A stretch of DNA of 64,000 nucleotides, taken from assembly GCA_016841725.1 (NCBI GenBank), contig JAENYP010000004.1:155542-219541 (forward strand), in the 5' to 3' direction. Position numbers and translations under genes: made by a program. The notes under the pieces are model-generated. The model did not search any database. It saw nothing but the letters and a program-made list of their open reading frames with translations, and was not told the origin of the DNA. Shown in pieces: positions 31,626 to 41,954 of this stretch (positions are counted from its first letter, which is position 1; the number at the start of each line of letters is the position of its first letter). The DNA is from Thermincola carboxydiphila. GTDB lineage: Bacteria; Bacillota; Thermincolia; Thermincolales; UBA2595.

Positions 31626-32372
31626 TTGAATAAGAGAAGTGACCGTAAAATGGTTGAGGTCAAAGGACTTCATAAGAGCTTCGGGGAACTGGAAGTTCTT
31701 AAAGGAATAGATCTATCTGTGGCTGAGGGGGAAGTAGTTGTTATTATCGGGCCCAGCGGTTCGGGAAAGAGTACGCTTTTGCGCTGTATTAATTTCCTGG
31801 AAAAAAACCAGTCGGGAGAGATATGTATAGATGGCCAGCTGATTGAACACGGGGGCGGCCATATTAACAAAATGCGGCAGAATGTCGGTATGGTATTTCA
31901 ACACTTTAATCTTTTCCCACACATGACGGTGTTGCAAAATGTGTCTGAAGGGCCCATCCAGGTACGAAAGATGAGTAAAAGGCATGCTGTCACGATGGCA
32001 GAAGAGCTTCTGGATAAGGTTGGCCTTGCTGATAAGAAAAATGAATACCCGGCCATGCTTTCCGGAGGTCAAAAGCAGAGAGTTGCCATTGCCAGGGCTC
32101 TGGCGATGCAGCCAAAGGTCATGTTGTTTGATGAGCCGACTTCAGCGCTGGACCCTGAACTGGTCGGAGAAGTTCTGGCTGTTATGAAAGAACTGGCCAG
32201 GGAGGGTATGACAATGCTGGTGGTCACTCATGAAATGGGTTTTGCCCGTGAGGTGGCCGACCGGGTGATATTTATGGATGATGCTGCAATTGTAGAACAG
32301 GGAATACCTGAGGATGTTTTTGATAACCCCAAGAATGAACGGACTCAGGCATTTTTAGGCCAAATCTTGTGA
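31626..32372 (+). CDS. glnQ: amino-acid ABC transporter ATP-binding protein
   Basis: Walker [25 protein letters not shown], Walker [21 protein letters not shown]. Confidence 0.95.
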   Translation: MNKRSDRKMVEVKGLHKSFGELEVLKGIDLSVAEGEVVVIIGPSGSGKSTLLRCINFLEKNQSGEICIDGQLIEHGGGHINKMRQNVGMVFQHFNLFPHMTVLQNVSEGPIQVRKMSKRHAVTMAEELLDKVGLADKKNEYPAMLSGGQKQRVAIARALAMQPKVMLFDEPTSALDPELVGEVLAVMKELAREGMTMLVVTHEMGFAREVADRVIFMDDAAIVEQGIPEDVFDNPKNERTQAFLGQIL

Positions 32373-34357
32373 TTGAGAATGTTTTTGTCCCGGAGTCCTG
32401 GCCAGCTGTTCCAGAGTCCGGCTCCGTTTTCGGAGCCTGAGAAGAAATGCAGGGTACAGTACTCCCGGGGTTCGGTCCCTTTGAGGAAACTTGCTCTGAT
32501 AGTGTCCGGGGAAAGGGGTGTCGCCAGCAGCCCGGTATCTGTGCAGATGTTCACGGTAACGATGTCAGGCGGAACAGTGAACTCCACGGAGGGAATATTT
32601 TCGAGAGCCTTTGACATGAACCGGGCCCATATCGGGCCGGCAATTTTCCCGCCTGGAATACCTACAGCTTTTTCCGGATTGTCATAACCGATATAGACAC
32701 TTGCAGCCAGGTGTGGTGTGTAGCCGACAAACCAGGCATCACGGTAATTTTGGGTTGTTCCGGTTTTGCCTGCAGCCGGGCGTGAGATAATTCCGGACAG
32801 TGAACCGGCGGTACCGCCGGGTTCAAAAACCGCAGACAGCATATCAGTCACCAGATAGGCCGTGGAGTCAGAGATTACCCGTTCTGTTACCGGGGTATTT
32901 TCTTCGATTAACCGGCCCTTTTTATCAGTGATTTTAAGTATAAACAGGGGCTTGCTTTTAATGCCGCCGGAGGCTAGAGTGCTGTATGCACCGGCCATTT
33001 CAAGGGGGGTTACCTCCGAAGTACCCAATGCCAGGGACAAGTAAGGCCTGAGCTCGCTTTCTATGCCCATCTTGCGGGCATATTCGGCCATTACCTGTGG
33101 GGCAACTTCATTAGCAAGTCTGACAGCAACAATGTTGTCGGAAATTTTCAGGGCTTCTTTTAAAGTAAGCGGCCGGTTGTGATAGGGATTTGACCCGTAA
33201 TCAGTGGGCGTATATAGCTTACCATTGGCCTGGGGGAACTCCACATATTCACAGGTAAAAGTGCTTCCCTGGGTATAGCCCCTGTCAATGGCTGCAGTAT
33301 ATAAAAATGGTTTAAAGGCTGAACCCGGCTGCCTTTTTGCCTGGACAGCCCTGTTGAATTTTGACCGGGAAAAATCCCTCCCGCCAACCATGGCCCTGAT
33401 ATGCCCGATACCCGGCTCAATGGCTACCAGAGCGCCTTCCAGCTGCCCATCCTGATTTTGCAGCACACTGTTAAAAGATGCTTCAGCTGCCTTCTGCATT
33501 TCCAGGTCAAGGGTTGTATAAACAGAGATGCCGTCAGCATAAAGCATGTCAGCTCCGTCTTCATATTTATCGGTAAGATATTGGATTACTTCACTGATAA
33601 AATAGGAGGCGGTTTCTGTTTTTGCTGTACCGGATTTCAATATAAGCTTCTCCCGGAAGGCTTCATCCGCTTCCTTGCGGGTAATAAACCCGGCATCAGT
33701 CATGCGCTCCAAAACAGTTTTCTGCCGGCCCCTGGCTTTTTCCCGGTCCTTAAAGGGGGAATAGGTATTCGGTGCCTTGGGAAGTCCGGCCAGCATGGCG
33801 CTTTCTGCCAAATCCAGGTCTGAGGCAGGCTTATCAAAGTAGGTCTGGGAGGCAATTTCTATGCCGTATGCCCCATGCCCGAAGTATATCTGGTTCAGGT
33901 AGAGTTCGAGAATTTCATCTTTGGAGTGCTTTCGTTCCATCTGGATAGCCAGTAGCGCTTCCCTGAATTTGCGCCCAAAGGTTTTTTCTCTCGACAGGTA
34001 GAGGTTTTTGACTGTTTGCTGGGTTATGGTACTGCCGCCCTCCACAAGCTTGCCTGACCTGAGGTTGTGCCAGGCCGACCCGATGATGCGGACCGGATCC
34101 AGACCAAAGTGTTTATAAAAACGGGTATCTTCAACAGCGATAAAGGCATTCCGGGTCATCTGGGGGATTTTTTCCACCTGGATTTCCACCCTGTTTTCCC
34201 TATAAAGGGTTGTAATGACCTTGTTATTTATATCATAAACCTTTGAGGCTACCGGCACCTTTGGAGTGGGCAGCGTAAGAAGACTACAGCCGCCTGCAAA
34301 TGCTGCAATCAAGGCAAGAAATACCAAAAAAATGAGTGGCCAAATAATTTTTTTCAT
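32345..34357 (-). CDS. PBP1A-family penicillin-binding protein (transglycosylase/transpeptidase)
   Basis: [59 protein letters not shown]; 3' end overlaps glnQ convergently. Confidence 0.95.
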   Translation of the reverse strand: MKKIIWPLIFLVFLALIAAFAGGCSLLTLPTPKVPVASKVYDINNKVITTLYRENRVEIQVEKIPQMTRNAFIAVEDTRFYKHFGLDPVRIIGSAWHNLRSGKLVEGGSTITQQTVKNLYLSREKTFGRKFREALLAIQMERKHSKDEILELYLNQIYFGHGAYGIEIASQTYFDKPASDLDLAESAMLAGLPKAPNTYSPFKDREKARGRQKTVLERMTDAGFITRKEADEAFREKLILKSGTAKTETASYFISEVIQYLTDKYEDGADMLYADGISVYTTLDLEMQKAAEASFNSVLQNQDGQLEGALVAIEPGIGHIRAMVGGRDFSRSKFNRAVQAKRQPGSAFKPFLYTAAIDRGYTQGSTFTCEYVEFPQANGKLYTPTDYGSNPYHNRPLTLKEALKISDNIVAVRLANEVAPQVMAEYARKMGIESELRPYLSLALGTSEVTPLEMAGAYSTLASGGIKSKPLFILKITDKKGRLIEENTPVTERVISDSTAYLVTDMLSAVFEPGGTAGSLSGIISRPAAGKTGTTQNYRDAWFVGYTPHLAASVYIGYDNPEKAVGIPGGKIAGPIWARFMSKALENIPSVEFTVPPDIVTVNICTDTGLLATPLSPDTIRASFLKGTEPREYCTLHFFSGSENGAGLWNSWPGLRDKNILNHKIWPKNA

Positions 34358-34486
34358 TTAACTTTTCACCAGCCTGAAAACAAATCTAGGTTTATTATAT
34401 CAAAAACCAATGGTGCTATGTAGATTTCGATTATAGTAGACCAACTTTTTAGAATTTTTCAAAATAAGGAAGGATTTCCGTAAATT

Positions 34487-36067
34487 GTGGCGAAAAGAAC
34501 TTGCTATATGGAAAATATTTACCATTCGCAATTTAGGGGGGGGAAAGCCTTGCTGCTGAAGAATGACATTAAAACCAAATCCGCCGGGAACAATCCGGAA
34601 GGGCTGCCGGGTGTCCTTATTGCTGATTTTAGCGGAAAACTTAAGCTTGCGAAATGGAGATTAATGAGTGATGGCTATAATGTTTATTATGCCAGGCAGC
34701 TGACTGAAATAGAGAATATCCTGGGCAAAGAAAACATTCGGGTAGTTCTGGTAAGTATTTCAGGGGAAGATGACAGCTCGTTTGTAGAAAACATGAAAAG
34801 AACCAGGGACAATCTGGGGATAGTTGCCGTTCCGGTGGCTAAAGGCCTTCATATTGATAAAAGCCTTCATTTCCTGAGTGTCCGCAAAGCTGACGGATTT
34901 CCGGTGGATTATCCCCAGCTGAGCGCGGCTGTTGCCGCAGAACTGGAGCAGGTTAACCAGCTGAACCGGCAGAAGTCGGCACTCAGCCAACTTAAAAGGG
35001 CGCTGGTATTTCCGCCGGTTAAGCCTTTGATATATCAGACCGCTTTTGATCACATTAAAACCGGAATTCTTATTTTAGACACATCAGGTGAAATCCTTCT
35101 TGCAAACAGCGCAATATGCAGTTTGCTCAAAATGGATGCCGGTCTGGTTATCGGAAAAAACTTCGCCGAGGTTATGGGGCAGCGGGAAGCCCCCGAACAG
35201 GAGGCGGTCTATAGTTTGATACAGGAAATTGCTTCCGGCAGGGCGACGGTGTGTGCAGAAATTTTTAATAATACCGCCGTGGATGAACCCGTGCCTTATG
35301 AAGTGGCAGCCCACCGCGTATTTAGCCCGAAAGGGGAATACATTGGAATGTGTATTTCTGCAGCAGATATCAGGGAGTTCAGAAAACTGGAGAAAGTTAT
35401 TGCCCGGTCGGAGCGCCTGGTGGTTGCGGGGCAGCTGGCTGCGGGGGCCGCACATGAAATAAGAAATCCGCTCACTTCTGTCAGGGGATTTATTCAGCTC
35501 CTGAAAAAGGAGTTGGAGGGTACTCCAAAAGAAGAATATATAAGCATAATAATTTCAGAAATAGACAGGGTTAATACCATAATCAGCAAGCTGCTGAAAT
35601 TGACAAAGCCTGCTGTGCTCAATAAAACAGAGGCCAACATCAGTGAGTTGTTTGCCGATATTAAGGTGCTTATGGAAAGTGAGGCTTTTCTTAAAAATAT
35701 AACTATCACAGAAGATTTCCAGGGTTCCCTGCCCCTGGTTCAAATTGACTGTGAACAGATAAAGCAGGTTATTATCAATATTGTGAGGAATTCCTTTGAG
35801 GCTATGCCTGAGGGAGGAAACATAGATATAAAAGGTACTGAAAGAAAACAAGAAAGACTGGTTTGTTTGGAAATATCGGATACCGGAGAGGGCATGACCG
35901 AGGAAACCATCAGACAAATGTTTATGCCGTTTTTTACCACCAAGGATTCCGGTACCGGTCTGGGGCTTGCGGTTTCCCAGGCAATTGTTGAAAGCCACGG
36001 CGGAAGGATTGAGGTCATCAGCAAACTGGGTGAAGGAACAAAAACATGCTTATATCTGCCTTGCTAA
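34487..36067 (+). CDS. PAS-domain sensor histidine kinase with N-terminal receiver-like region
   Basis: AAGAAHEIRNPLTSVRGFIQLL H-box; NSFEAMPEGG N-box; GTGLGLAVSQAIVESHGG; upstream VLIADFSGKLKLAKWRLMSDGYNVYYA. Confidence 0.9.
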   Translation: MAKRTCYMENIYHSQFRGGKALLLKNDIKTKSAGNNPEGLPGVLIADFSGKLKLAKWRLMSDGYNVYYARQLTEIENILGKENIRVVLVSISGEDDSSFVENMKRTRDNLGIVAVPVAKGLHIDKSLHFLSVRKADGFPVDYPQLSAAVAAELEQVNQLNRQKSALSQLKRALVFPPVKPLIYQTAFDHIKTGILILDTSGEILLANSAICSLLKMDAGLVIGKNFAEVMGQREAPEQEAVYSLIQEIASGRATVCAEIFNNTAVDEPVPYEVAAHRVFSPKGEYIGMCISAADIREFRKLEKVIARSERLVVAGQLAAGAAHEIRNPLTSVRGFIQLLKKELEGTPKEEYISIIISEIDRVNTIISKLLKLTKPAVLNKTEANISELFADIKVLMESEAFLKNITITEDFQGSLPLVQIDCEQIKQVIINIVRNSFEAMPEGGNIDIKGTERKQERLVCLEISDTGEGMTEETIRQMFMPFFTTKDSGTGLGLAVSQAIVESHGGRIEVISKLGEGTKTCLYLPC

Positions 36068-36191
36068 GAAGGAACACACAGAGTCAGATTAATTCCCGGG
36101 ATAGGGGATTAATTTGGCTTTTTTTTCGGATTGGCGGCGATAAAATGGGTAAAATAAAACCAGACCAGAATTACAAAAGGGAGGGCTGTTA

Positions 36192-36398
36192 ATGGCTGCA
36201 ACTGTTATAAATGTGGGAGGAATGACCTGTAATCACTGTAAAATGGCAGTAGAAAAGGCCTTGAAAACATTGGATGGGGTTCAGGATGCCAGTGTTGACC
36301 TGGATGCAAAAAAAGTATCTATTGAGTATGACCCGGCCGGTGTGGATGAGGCTGGACTGAAAAAAGCGATTTCAGATGCCGGGTATGACGTTTATTAA
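36192..36398 (+). CDS. heavy-metal-associated (CopZ-like) protein
   Basis: INVGGMTCNHCKMAVEKAL. Confidence 0.92.
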   Translation: MAATVINVGGMTCNHCKMAVEKALKTLDGVQDASVDLDAKKVSIEYDPAGVDEAGLKKAISDAGYDVY

Positions 36399-36415
36399 GG
36401 CCGGGAGGGAAGGCT

Positions 36416-38023
36416 TTGACCCGTAAGTACCGTAAGGTTTCACGATACCGTGAAATTACCGGGATTTTGGTCAGGCATGGGTTTAGATACCTGATTGAGC
36501 CTCAAAAAAGGTCTCTTCCCCAGCGGGTGAGAATGGTTTTTGAAGACCTTGGGCCGACCTTTGTAAAAATGGGTCAGCTATTAAGCGCCAGGCCTGACCT
36601 GGTTCCGCGGGACTATGTTGAAGAGTTCAGCCGGCTTCAAGATAAAGTTGAAGAGGTGTCTGAACCTGAAATAAGAGCTCAATTCATCAGGGAAATGGGC
36701 AAGGCTCCTGAAGAGATATTTCTTGATTTTAATTACAGGCCCCTTGCCAGCGCTTCCATCGGGCAGGTCCATGAGGCGGTCCTCCCGGATGGGGCAGAGG
36801 TTGTGGTAAAGGTCCAGAGGCCTCACCTGAAACAGTTTATCGGTGGCGATATCAAAATACTTAAAAGGTTTGCCGGTATCCTTCAGAAGCGAACTGTTAT
36901 CGGACAGGTCTGTGATATTTATGAAATCATTGATGTCTTTGAGAGACAGATACACAAGGAACTGGACTACCTTACCGAGGCTGTAAATACCGAAGCCTTT
37001 GGCAGGGAGTTCAGTGATAAGGAAAACGTAATTGTGCCCCGGATATTTTCTGACTATACCACCCGGGAGATCCTGACAATGGAATTTGTCCGGGGTATCA
37101 GGGTAGAGGAGTTCGAGGAACATAACTACAGTTATGATGAAAGAAGCCGGTATTCAGGAAATATGCTGCTCTCAATTTACCGTCCCCTGTTTGAACGGGG
37201 TATTTTTCACGGTGACCCGCATCCGGGTAATGTTTTGTTTCAGGACGATTTCTGTATTGTCCTCATTGACTTTGGCATTGTGGGAAGGTTTGACCGTTAT
37301 TACCGCAGGCTGGTTGCGGAACTTTTGATAGCTTTGGGTGACCGGGATGTGCCGGCAGTAATGAATATTATCATGGAAACAGGGAGAGCCACGAGGAGAA
37401 TTCACCAGCAGCATTTTTTTGAAGACGTTTCTGAGATAGTGGAAAAGGCCAATGGGGTAACCCGCGGCGGAATAGAGCTGGGTCAGCTGATTAATGGTAT
37501 GCTGGCGATTTCTATTGAGCACGGAATCAGGATGCCGGATAATCTCTTTATTTTGGGGAAGACCGTGATGATAAGTGAAGATATGGCCAGGAGAATATGC
37601 CCTGAACTGGACATAATAGAAGTAATCAGACCGATAGCTGCCGAATATTTGAAAGAAACCCTGCGTCCCGGGCTCGATAACGGAAGTGTTTATAAGCAAT
37701 TGTCCAATGCTGCTGAGGGGATAATGACCCTTCCGGGGGATGTCTGTAAAGCGGTGAGGAATTTTGCCAACAATGATACCCGGATAACCTTTTATCACAG
37801 GAACCTCAACTGGCTGTATGATATGCTGGATATATCTTCCTCCAGAATTGCCTTTGGGCTCATTCTGGCAGCCTTAATGGTCGGTTCAGCATTGATAATG
37901 CATACCGGAAAGGGCCCGCTGCTATTGGGATATCCTATACTGGGCACACTGGGTTTTGTTTTTTCGGGACTCCTGGGTATAATGGTTCTGGTATCAATGC
38001 TTAAGTCAGGACGGCTGAGGTAA
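36416..38023 (+). CDS. AarF/UbiB family kinase-like protein
   Basis: FVKMGQLLSARPDLVP, PLASASIGQVHEAVLPDGAEVVVKVQRP, HGDPHPGNVLF. Confidence 0.95.
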   Translation: MTRKYRKVSRYREITGILVRHGFRYLIEPQKRSLPQRVRMVFEDLGPTFVKMGQLLSARPDLVPRDYVEEFSRLQDKVEEVSEPEIRAQFIREMGKAPEEIFLDFNYRPLASASIGQVHEAVLPDGAEVVVKVQRPHLKQFIGGDIKILKRFAGILQKRTVIGQVCDIYEIIDVFERQIHKELDYLTEAVNTEAFGREFSDKENVIVPRIFSDYTTREILTMEFVRGIRVEEFEEHNYSYDERSRYSGNMLLSIYRPLFERGIFHGDPHPGNVLFQDDFCIVLIDFGIVGRFDRYYRRLVAELLIALGDRDVPAVMNIIMETGRATRRIHQQHFFEDVSEIVEKANGVTRGGIELGQLINGMLAISIEHGIRMPDNLFILGKTVMISEDMARRICPELDIIEVIRPIAAEYLKETLRPGLDNGSVYKQLSNAAEGIMTLPGDVCKAVRNFANNDTRITFYHRNLNWLYDMLDISSSRIAFGLILAALMVGSALIMHTGKGPLLLGYPILGTLGFVFSGLLGIMVLVSMLKSGRLR

Positions 38024-38091
38024 TACCGGTTCGGGATAAAAGCAAAAAAATTGTAATTAACACAGTTGTGGTTTTCCGCATATAAATATTA

Positions 38092-38120
38092 TTGACAGGT
38101 ACACCTGCAAATGATATAAT
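38092..38120 (+). promoter_or_regulatory. consensus sigma-A promoter
   Basis: TTGACA - 17 nt - TATAAT. Confidence 0.85.
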
Positions 38121-38126
38121 TCTAAG

Positions 38127-38372
38127 AAATTTACCTTTAAAAAGACAGTGAAGGGAATAGTAAGTGTATTGTTTACCCAGCAGAGAGCCGGAATTGGTGG
38201 AACCCGGCGGAAACATGCACCGAATGCCATCCTGGAGTCACCGGGCTGAATTTTAGTAAGCTTGGTCGTATCCCGGGCGTTAACGGGAATTAAGCTGGGC
38301 TGTATTTAGCAGCCAATTAGGGTGGTACCGCGTGAGAAAGCTCTCGTCCCTTGTGGGATGAGGGCTTATTTT
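38127..38372 (+). ncRNA. T-box leader
   Basis: Stem I motifs (gaatagtaag, agagagccgg..ggtgg.acccgg), T-box aattagggtggtaccgcg at 38315-38332, terminator gctctcgtcccttgtgggatgagggc. Confidence 0.95.
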
Positions 38373-38390
38373 AATTTCGTATAAGGGGGA

Positions 38391-38891
38391 GTGGTTAATT
38401 TGGATCAAAAGGACCGTGAGATACTGGAAATGCTTCAGAATAACAGCCGCCTGGGGTTTGAGCAGATAGCCGCTATGCTTGGGACGGATCGGCAGGATGT
38501 GGAAAACAGGATTAAAGATCTTGAAGAAAAACGGATTATTGTTAAATACAATTCTCTGATTAACTGGGAGAAGGCCGGTGAAGATGTGGTTTCCGCCATC
38601 ATTGAGGTCAAGGTCTCTCCTCAGAGGGGAGCTGGGTTTGACAAACTGGCGGAAAGGATTTACCGGTTTCCTGAGGTCAAGGCGGTTTACCTGATGTCCG
38701 GGAGTTACGACTTCTCAGTCTTGGTTGAAGGGACCAATATGAAGGATGTGGCCTTTTTTGTAGGAACAAAGCTGGCTACCATTGACAATGTCCTGAGTAC
38801 GGCAACACATTTTGTGTTGAAGAAGTTTAAGCAGGAAGGCGTAATTCTGGATGATAAGGAAGAAGACAGAAGGTTGGTGATTTCGCCATGA
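38391..38891 (+). CDS. Lrp/AsnC family transcriptional regulator
   Basis: LDQKDREILEMLQNNSRLGFEQIAAMLG HTH and C-terminal AsnC domain. Confidence 0.93.
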   Translation: MVNLDQKDREILEMLQNNSRLGFEQIAAMLGTDRQDVENRIKDLEEKRIIVKYNSLINWEKAGEDVVSAIIEVKVSPQRGAGFDKLAERIYRFPEVKAVYLMSGSYDFSVLVEGTNMKDVAFFVGTKLATIDNVLSTATHFVLKKFKQEGVILDDKEEDRRLVISP

Positions 38892-40087
38892 TAAAATGGT
38901 CAGATAAACTGTCGGCTGCTGTTAAAAATATTCCCCCTTCAGGAATCAGGCGCTTCTTTGACCTGGTTACTGAGACCAAAGGAGTAATTTCACTGGGAGT
39001 GGGCGAACCAGACTTTGTTACCCCCTGGCACGTTCGAGAGGCTTGTATATATTCCCTGGAAAAGGGATACACAATGTATACCTCCAACTGGGGAATGCTG
39101 GAACTCAGGGAGGAAATAGCGCGCAGCCTCTACAACAATTATAAAGTTAAGTATGAGCCGTCAAATGAGGTGTTGGTGACCGTTGGGGTCAGTGAGGCTA
39201 TGGACCTGGCTTTAAGGTCTGTGGTTTCCTTTGGTGACGAGGTCCTGATACCCGAACCCTGTTTTGTCTCTTATGCTCCATGCACTTCATTGGCAGGAGG
39301 GGTCCCTGTTCCTATTCCGACGACAGAGGATAATGATTTCAGGGTTACCGCGGCCCAGATTGAAGAAAAAATCACCCCAAACACCAAAGCGCTGATTCTC
39401 AGTTACCCCAATAATCCGACTGGAGCCACCATTTCCAGGGAGGAGTTGATGGAAATTGCCAAGGTGGTCAAAAAACACGATCTGCTGGTTATTTCTGATG
39501 AAATTTATGATGAACTGACATATGAAGGGACACATACATGTTTTGCCTCACTTCCGGCAATGAAGAGCAGGACAATACTGCTTAACGGCTTTTCCAAGGC
39601 CTATGCGATGACCGGGTGGCGGTTGGGATATGCCTGCGGGCATCCTGAAGTGATTGCCCACATGACGAAGATTCACCAGTATACTATTATGTGTGCTCCG
39701 ATAATGGCCCAGATGGCGGCCCTGGAGGCCCTGCAAAACGGGACCGATGAAATGAAGAAGATGGTGGCTGAATATGACAGGCGCCGGAGACTGGTTCTTA
39801 AGGGGCTGGGTGAAATCGGCCTTTCGTGTTTCGAACCCCGGGGCGCATTTTATGCTTTCCCATCAATCAGGAACACGGGAATGACTTCTGAAGAGTTTGC
39901 TGAAAAGCTGTTGGTGGACGGCAAAGTTGCCATTGTTCCCGGTAATGTATTCGGTACCAATGGAGAAGGCCATATCAGGCTGTCTTATGCCGCTTCGGTT
40001 GAAAACCTTACAGAGGCTATTGAACGCATGGGCAAGTTTATCGGCAAATCGGGCTGCCGGTCTGATGGCATGGCAGCCAGTGGATAA
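38888..40087 (+). CDS. pyridoxal-phosphate aminotransferase class I/II
   Basis: YPNNPTGATISREEL, ILLNGFSKAYAMTGWRLGYACG. Confidence 0.95.
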   Translation: MIKWSDKLSAAVKNIPPSGIRRFFDLVTETKGVISLGVGEPDFVTPWHVREACIYSLEKGYTMYTSNWGMLELREEIARSLYNNYKVKYEPSNEVLVTVGVSEAMDLALRSVVSFGDEVLIPEPCFVSYAPCTSLAGGVPVPIPTTEDNDFRVTAAQIEEKITPNTKALILSYPNNPTGATISREELMEIAKVVKKHDLLVISDEIYDELTYEGTHTCFASLPAMKSRTILLNGFSKAYAMTGWRLGYACGHPEVIAHMTKIHQYTIMCAPIMAQMAALEALQNGTDEMKKMVAEYDRRRRLVLKGLGEIGLSCFEPRGAFYAFPSIRNTGMTSEEFAEKLLVDGKVAIVPGNVFGTNGEGHIRLSYAASVENLTEAIERMGKFIGKSGCRSDGMAASG

Positions 40088-40117
40088 TTGTTTGGACATA
40101 AATTAAATTGTTTAGAA

Positions 40118-40162
40118 AACAGGAGCATCCTGGTCTGTAATCCCCGGGCTGCTCCTGTTTTT
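40118..40162 (+). terminator. rho-independent terminator
   Basis: aaaacaggagc ... gctcctgtttttt. Confidence 0.8.
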
Positions 40163-40330
40163 TGTTTGGCTCTGCATAAACAAAATGTTAAAAATTATCA
40201 GAAAAATTTGGCTGTATAGAGGAGGAAAAGAAATTAAAATGTAGAATTATTATTGGTTATCGATAGAATGTTGATTAGGAAAGTTTATCATTATTTTAGC
40301 CTCTAGTATATTTACATGGTGGTGTTTTAA

Positions 40331-41890
40331 ATGGCCTTGGGGGAGTTAGTTCTTACACTTCTGCCAATTTTGGCAGTGGTATTTTTGCTTGCTTACAAAG
40401 AATGGCCCGCCGATACGAGTGGCTTGGTAGGATGGTTGTTGACTGTAACGGTGGCCATTAGTTTTTTTCAGACATCTTTTTCAGTGGCTGTGAAATCCAG
40501 TCTGGCCGGTATCGTAGCTTCGTTTCCGGTATCATTGATGGTGGCGGCTTCAATATTACAGATTAATTATATGGAAAGCTCCGGGGCCCTTAAACGAATA
40601 GTTATTTTTATTAAAACTATTGCCAACAGTGACCGGGCTGTCCAGGTAATGATAATAAACATCGGGTTCGGAACACTGCTGGCATCAGTTGGGGCTACCC
40701 CTGTTTCCATACTGCCTCCCATAATGATAGCACTCGGTTATTCGACGTTTGTTGCCGTGGCCTTGCCGGCTATTGGGTATGATGCCCTATGTACATATGC
40801 ACTTTTGGGGGCGCCCCTGGTAATATTTGCAGATATGACCGGAACCGGGCTGGCCGAGGCCGGTGTCATTTTTGCCAGGTTCCTGCCTGTGATTTCAACT
40901 CTGATAGCCTTTGCCATGCTTTGGATTATCGGGGGTTTTAAACTGGTGCGGCAGGGTTTTATCCCAACGGTGATATCAGGAATTGTTATTGGGTTAACTG
41001 CCGTGGTTGTTAACAAGCTGGGAGGAACCGTCCTCACCGGTGTCTTTGCCGGAATGGCCACAATCCTGGTAATGTTGGTTTATCTTAAGGCATTGGGCAA
41101 ACCGGTAATTGACAAAAGCGTTCTGTCTGCAGAGGAACTTGAATATGCCGGGCGGTATTCACTCCTAAAGGCGCTGTCGCCATGGATAATCCTTATTATG
41201 GCCAGTCTGGCTGTGAATTTTTATAAACCTGTTTTTAACTACCTGTTTGCCGAACACCCGGGCGCTGTTACCATCATTCCCGGAAGTCCCACCAAATTAC
41301 GTTTCTTCTGGAATGCCTACTGGTGGATTTTTGTCAGTACGATTCTGTCTTTTCCTATTTTACGTCCTTCAAGGCAGCAGGTAACCGATTCGGTGAAAAA
41401 ATGGCTTAAAAGAGCGCCAAGGCCTACTTTTTCAGCAGCTATTTTTTTCGCTATTGCCTATGTTTTGAATTATTCCGGTTTTGTGGAGGCAGGCGGCGGC
41501 AAGTGGCAGCTCACAAATCCCGAAAATAATATGATTTCGATACTGGCAAATACAACGGCCGGAGCTTTTGGGAGCCTTTATCCGCTTACGGCTGCGTTCC
41601 TCGGTTTGTTTGGGGGGTTTGTCAGTGGTAGTGAATCATCCACAATAGCCATGTTTGCCAAATATAATAAGATAACTTCAGGAATTATTGGGGCTAAAGC
41701 GCTGGTGGTAATTGCAGGAACAGCTATCGGGGGAGGGCTGGCCAGTGTTATTTCACCGGCAAAACTTCAAAATGCGGCAGCCACTATTGATGCTTTTGGG
41801 ATAGAGGCAAAGGTAATCAGGACAACATTTGGGATTTCTATATTAATTACATCTGTGGCGGCTGTGATGACTTACATCTGGTCCTGGTAA
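40331..41890 (+). CDS. L-lactate permease family transporter
   Basis: LctP family: long polytopic protein, FLGLFGGFVSGSESSTIAMFAKY. Confidence 0.9.
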   Translation: MALGELVLTLLPILAVVFLLAYKEWPADTSGLVGWLLTVTVAISFFQTSFSVAVKSSLAGIVASFPVSLMVAASILQINYMESSGALKRIVIFIKTIANSDRAVQVMIINIGFGTLLASVGATPVSILPPIMIALGYSTFVAVALPAIGYDALCTYALLGAPLVIFADMTGTGLAEAGVIFARFLPVISTLIAFAMLWIIGGFKLVRQGFIPTVISGIVIGLTAVVVNKLGGTVLTGVFAGMATILVMLVYLKALGKPVIDKSVLSAEELEYAGRYSLLKALSPWIILIMASLAVNFYKPVFNYLFAEHPGAVTIIPGSPTKLRFFWNAYWWIFVSTILSFPILRPSRQQVTDSVKKWLKRAPRPTFSAAIFFAIAYVLNYSGFVEAGGGKWQLTNPENNMISILANTTAGAFGSLYPLTAAFLGLFGGFVSGSESSTIAMFAKYNKITSGIIGAKALVVIAGTAIGGGLASVISPAKLQNAAATIDAFGIEAKVIRTTFGISILITSVAAVMTYIWSW

Positions 41891-41954
41891 ATTATATTTT
41901 TTGATGTTGTGTAGTGTTTTTGGGGGTTAAGGAAGGATAGGGAGATGATAGAAA

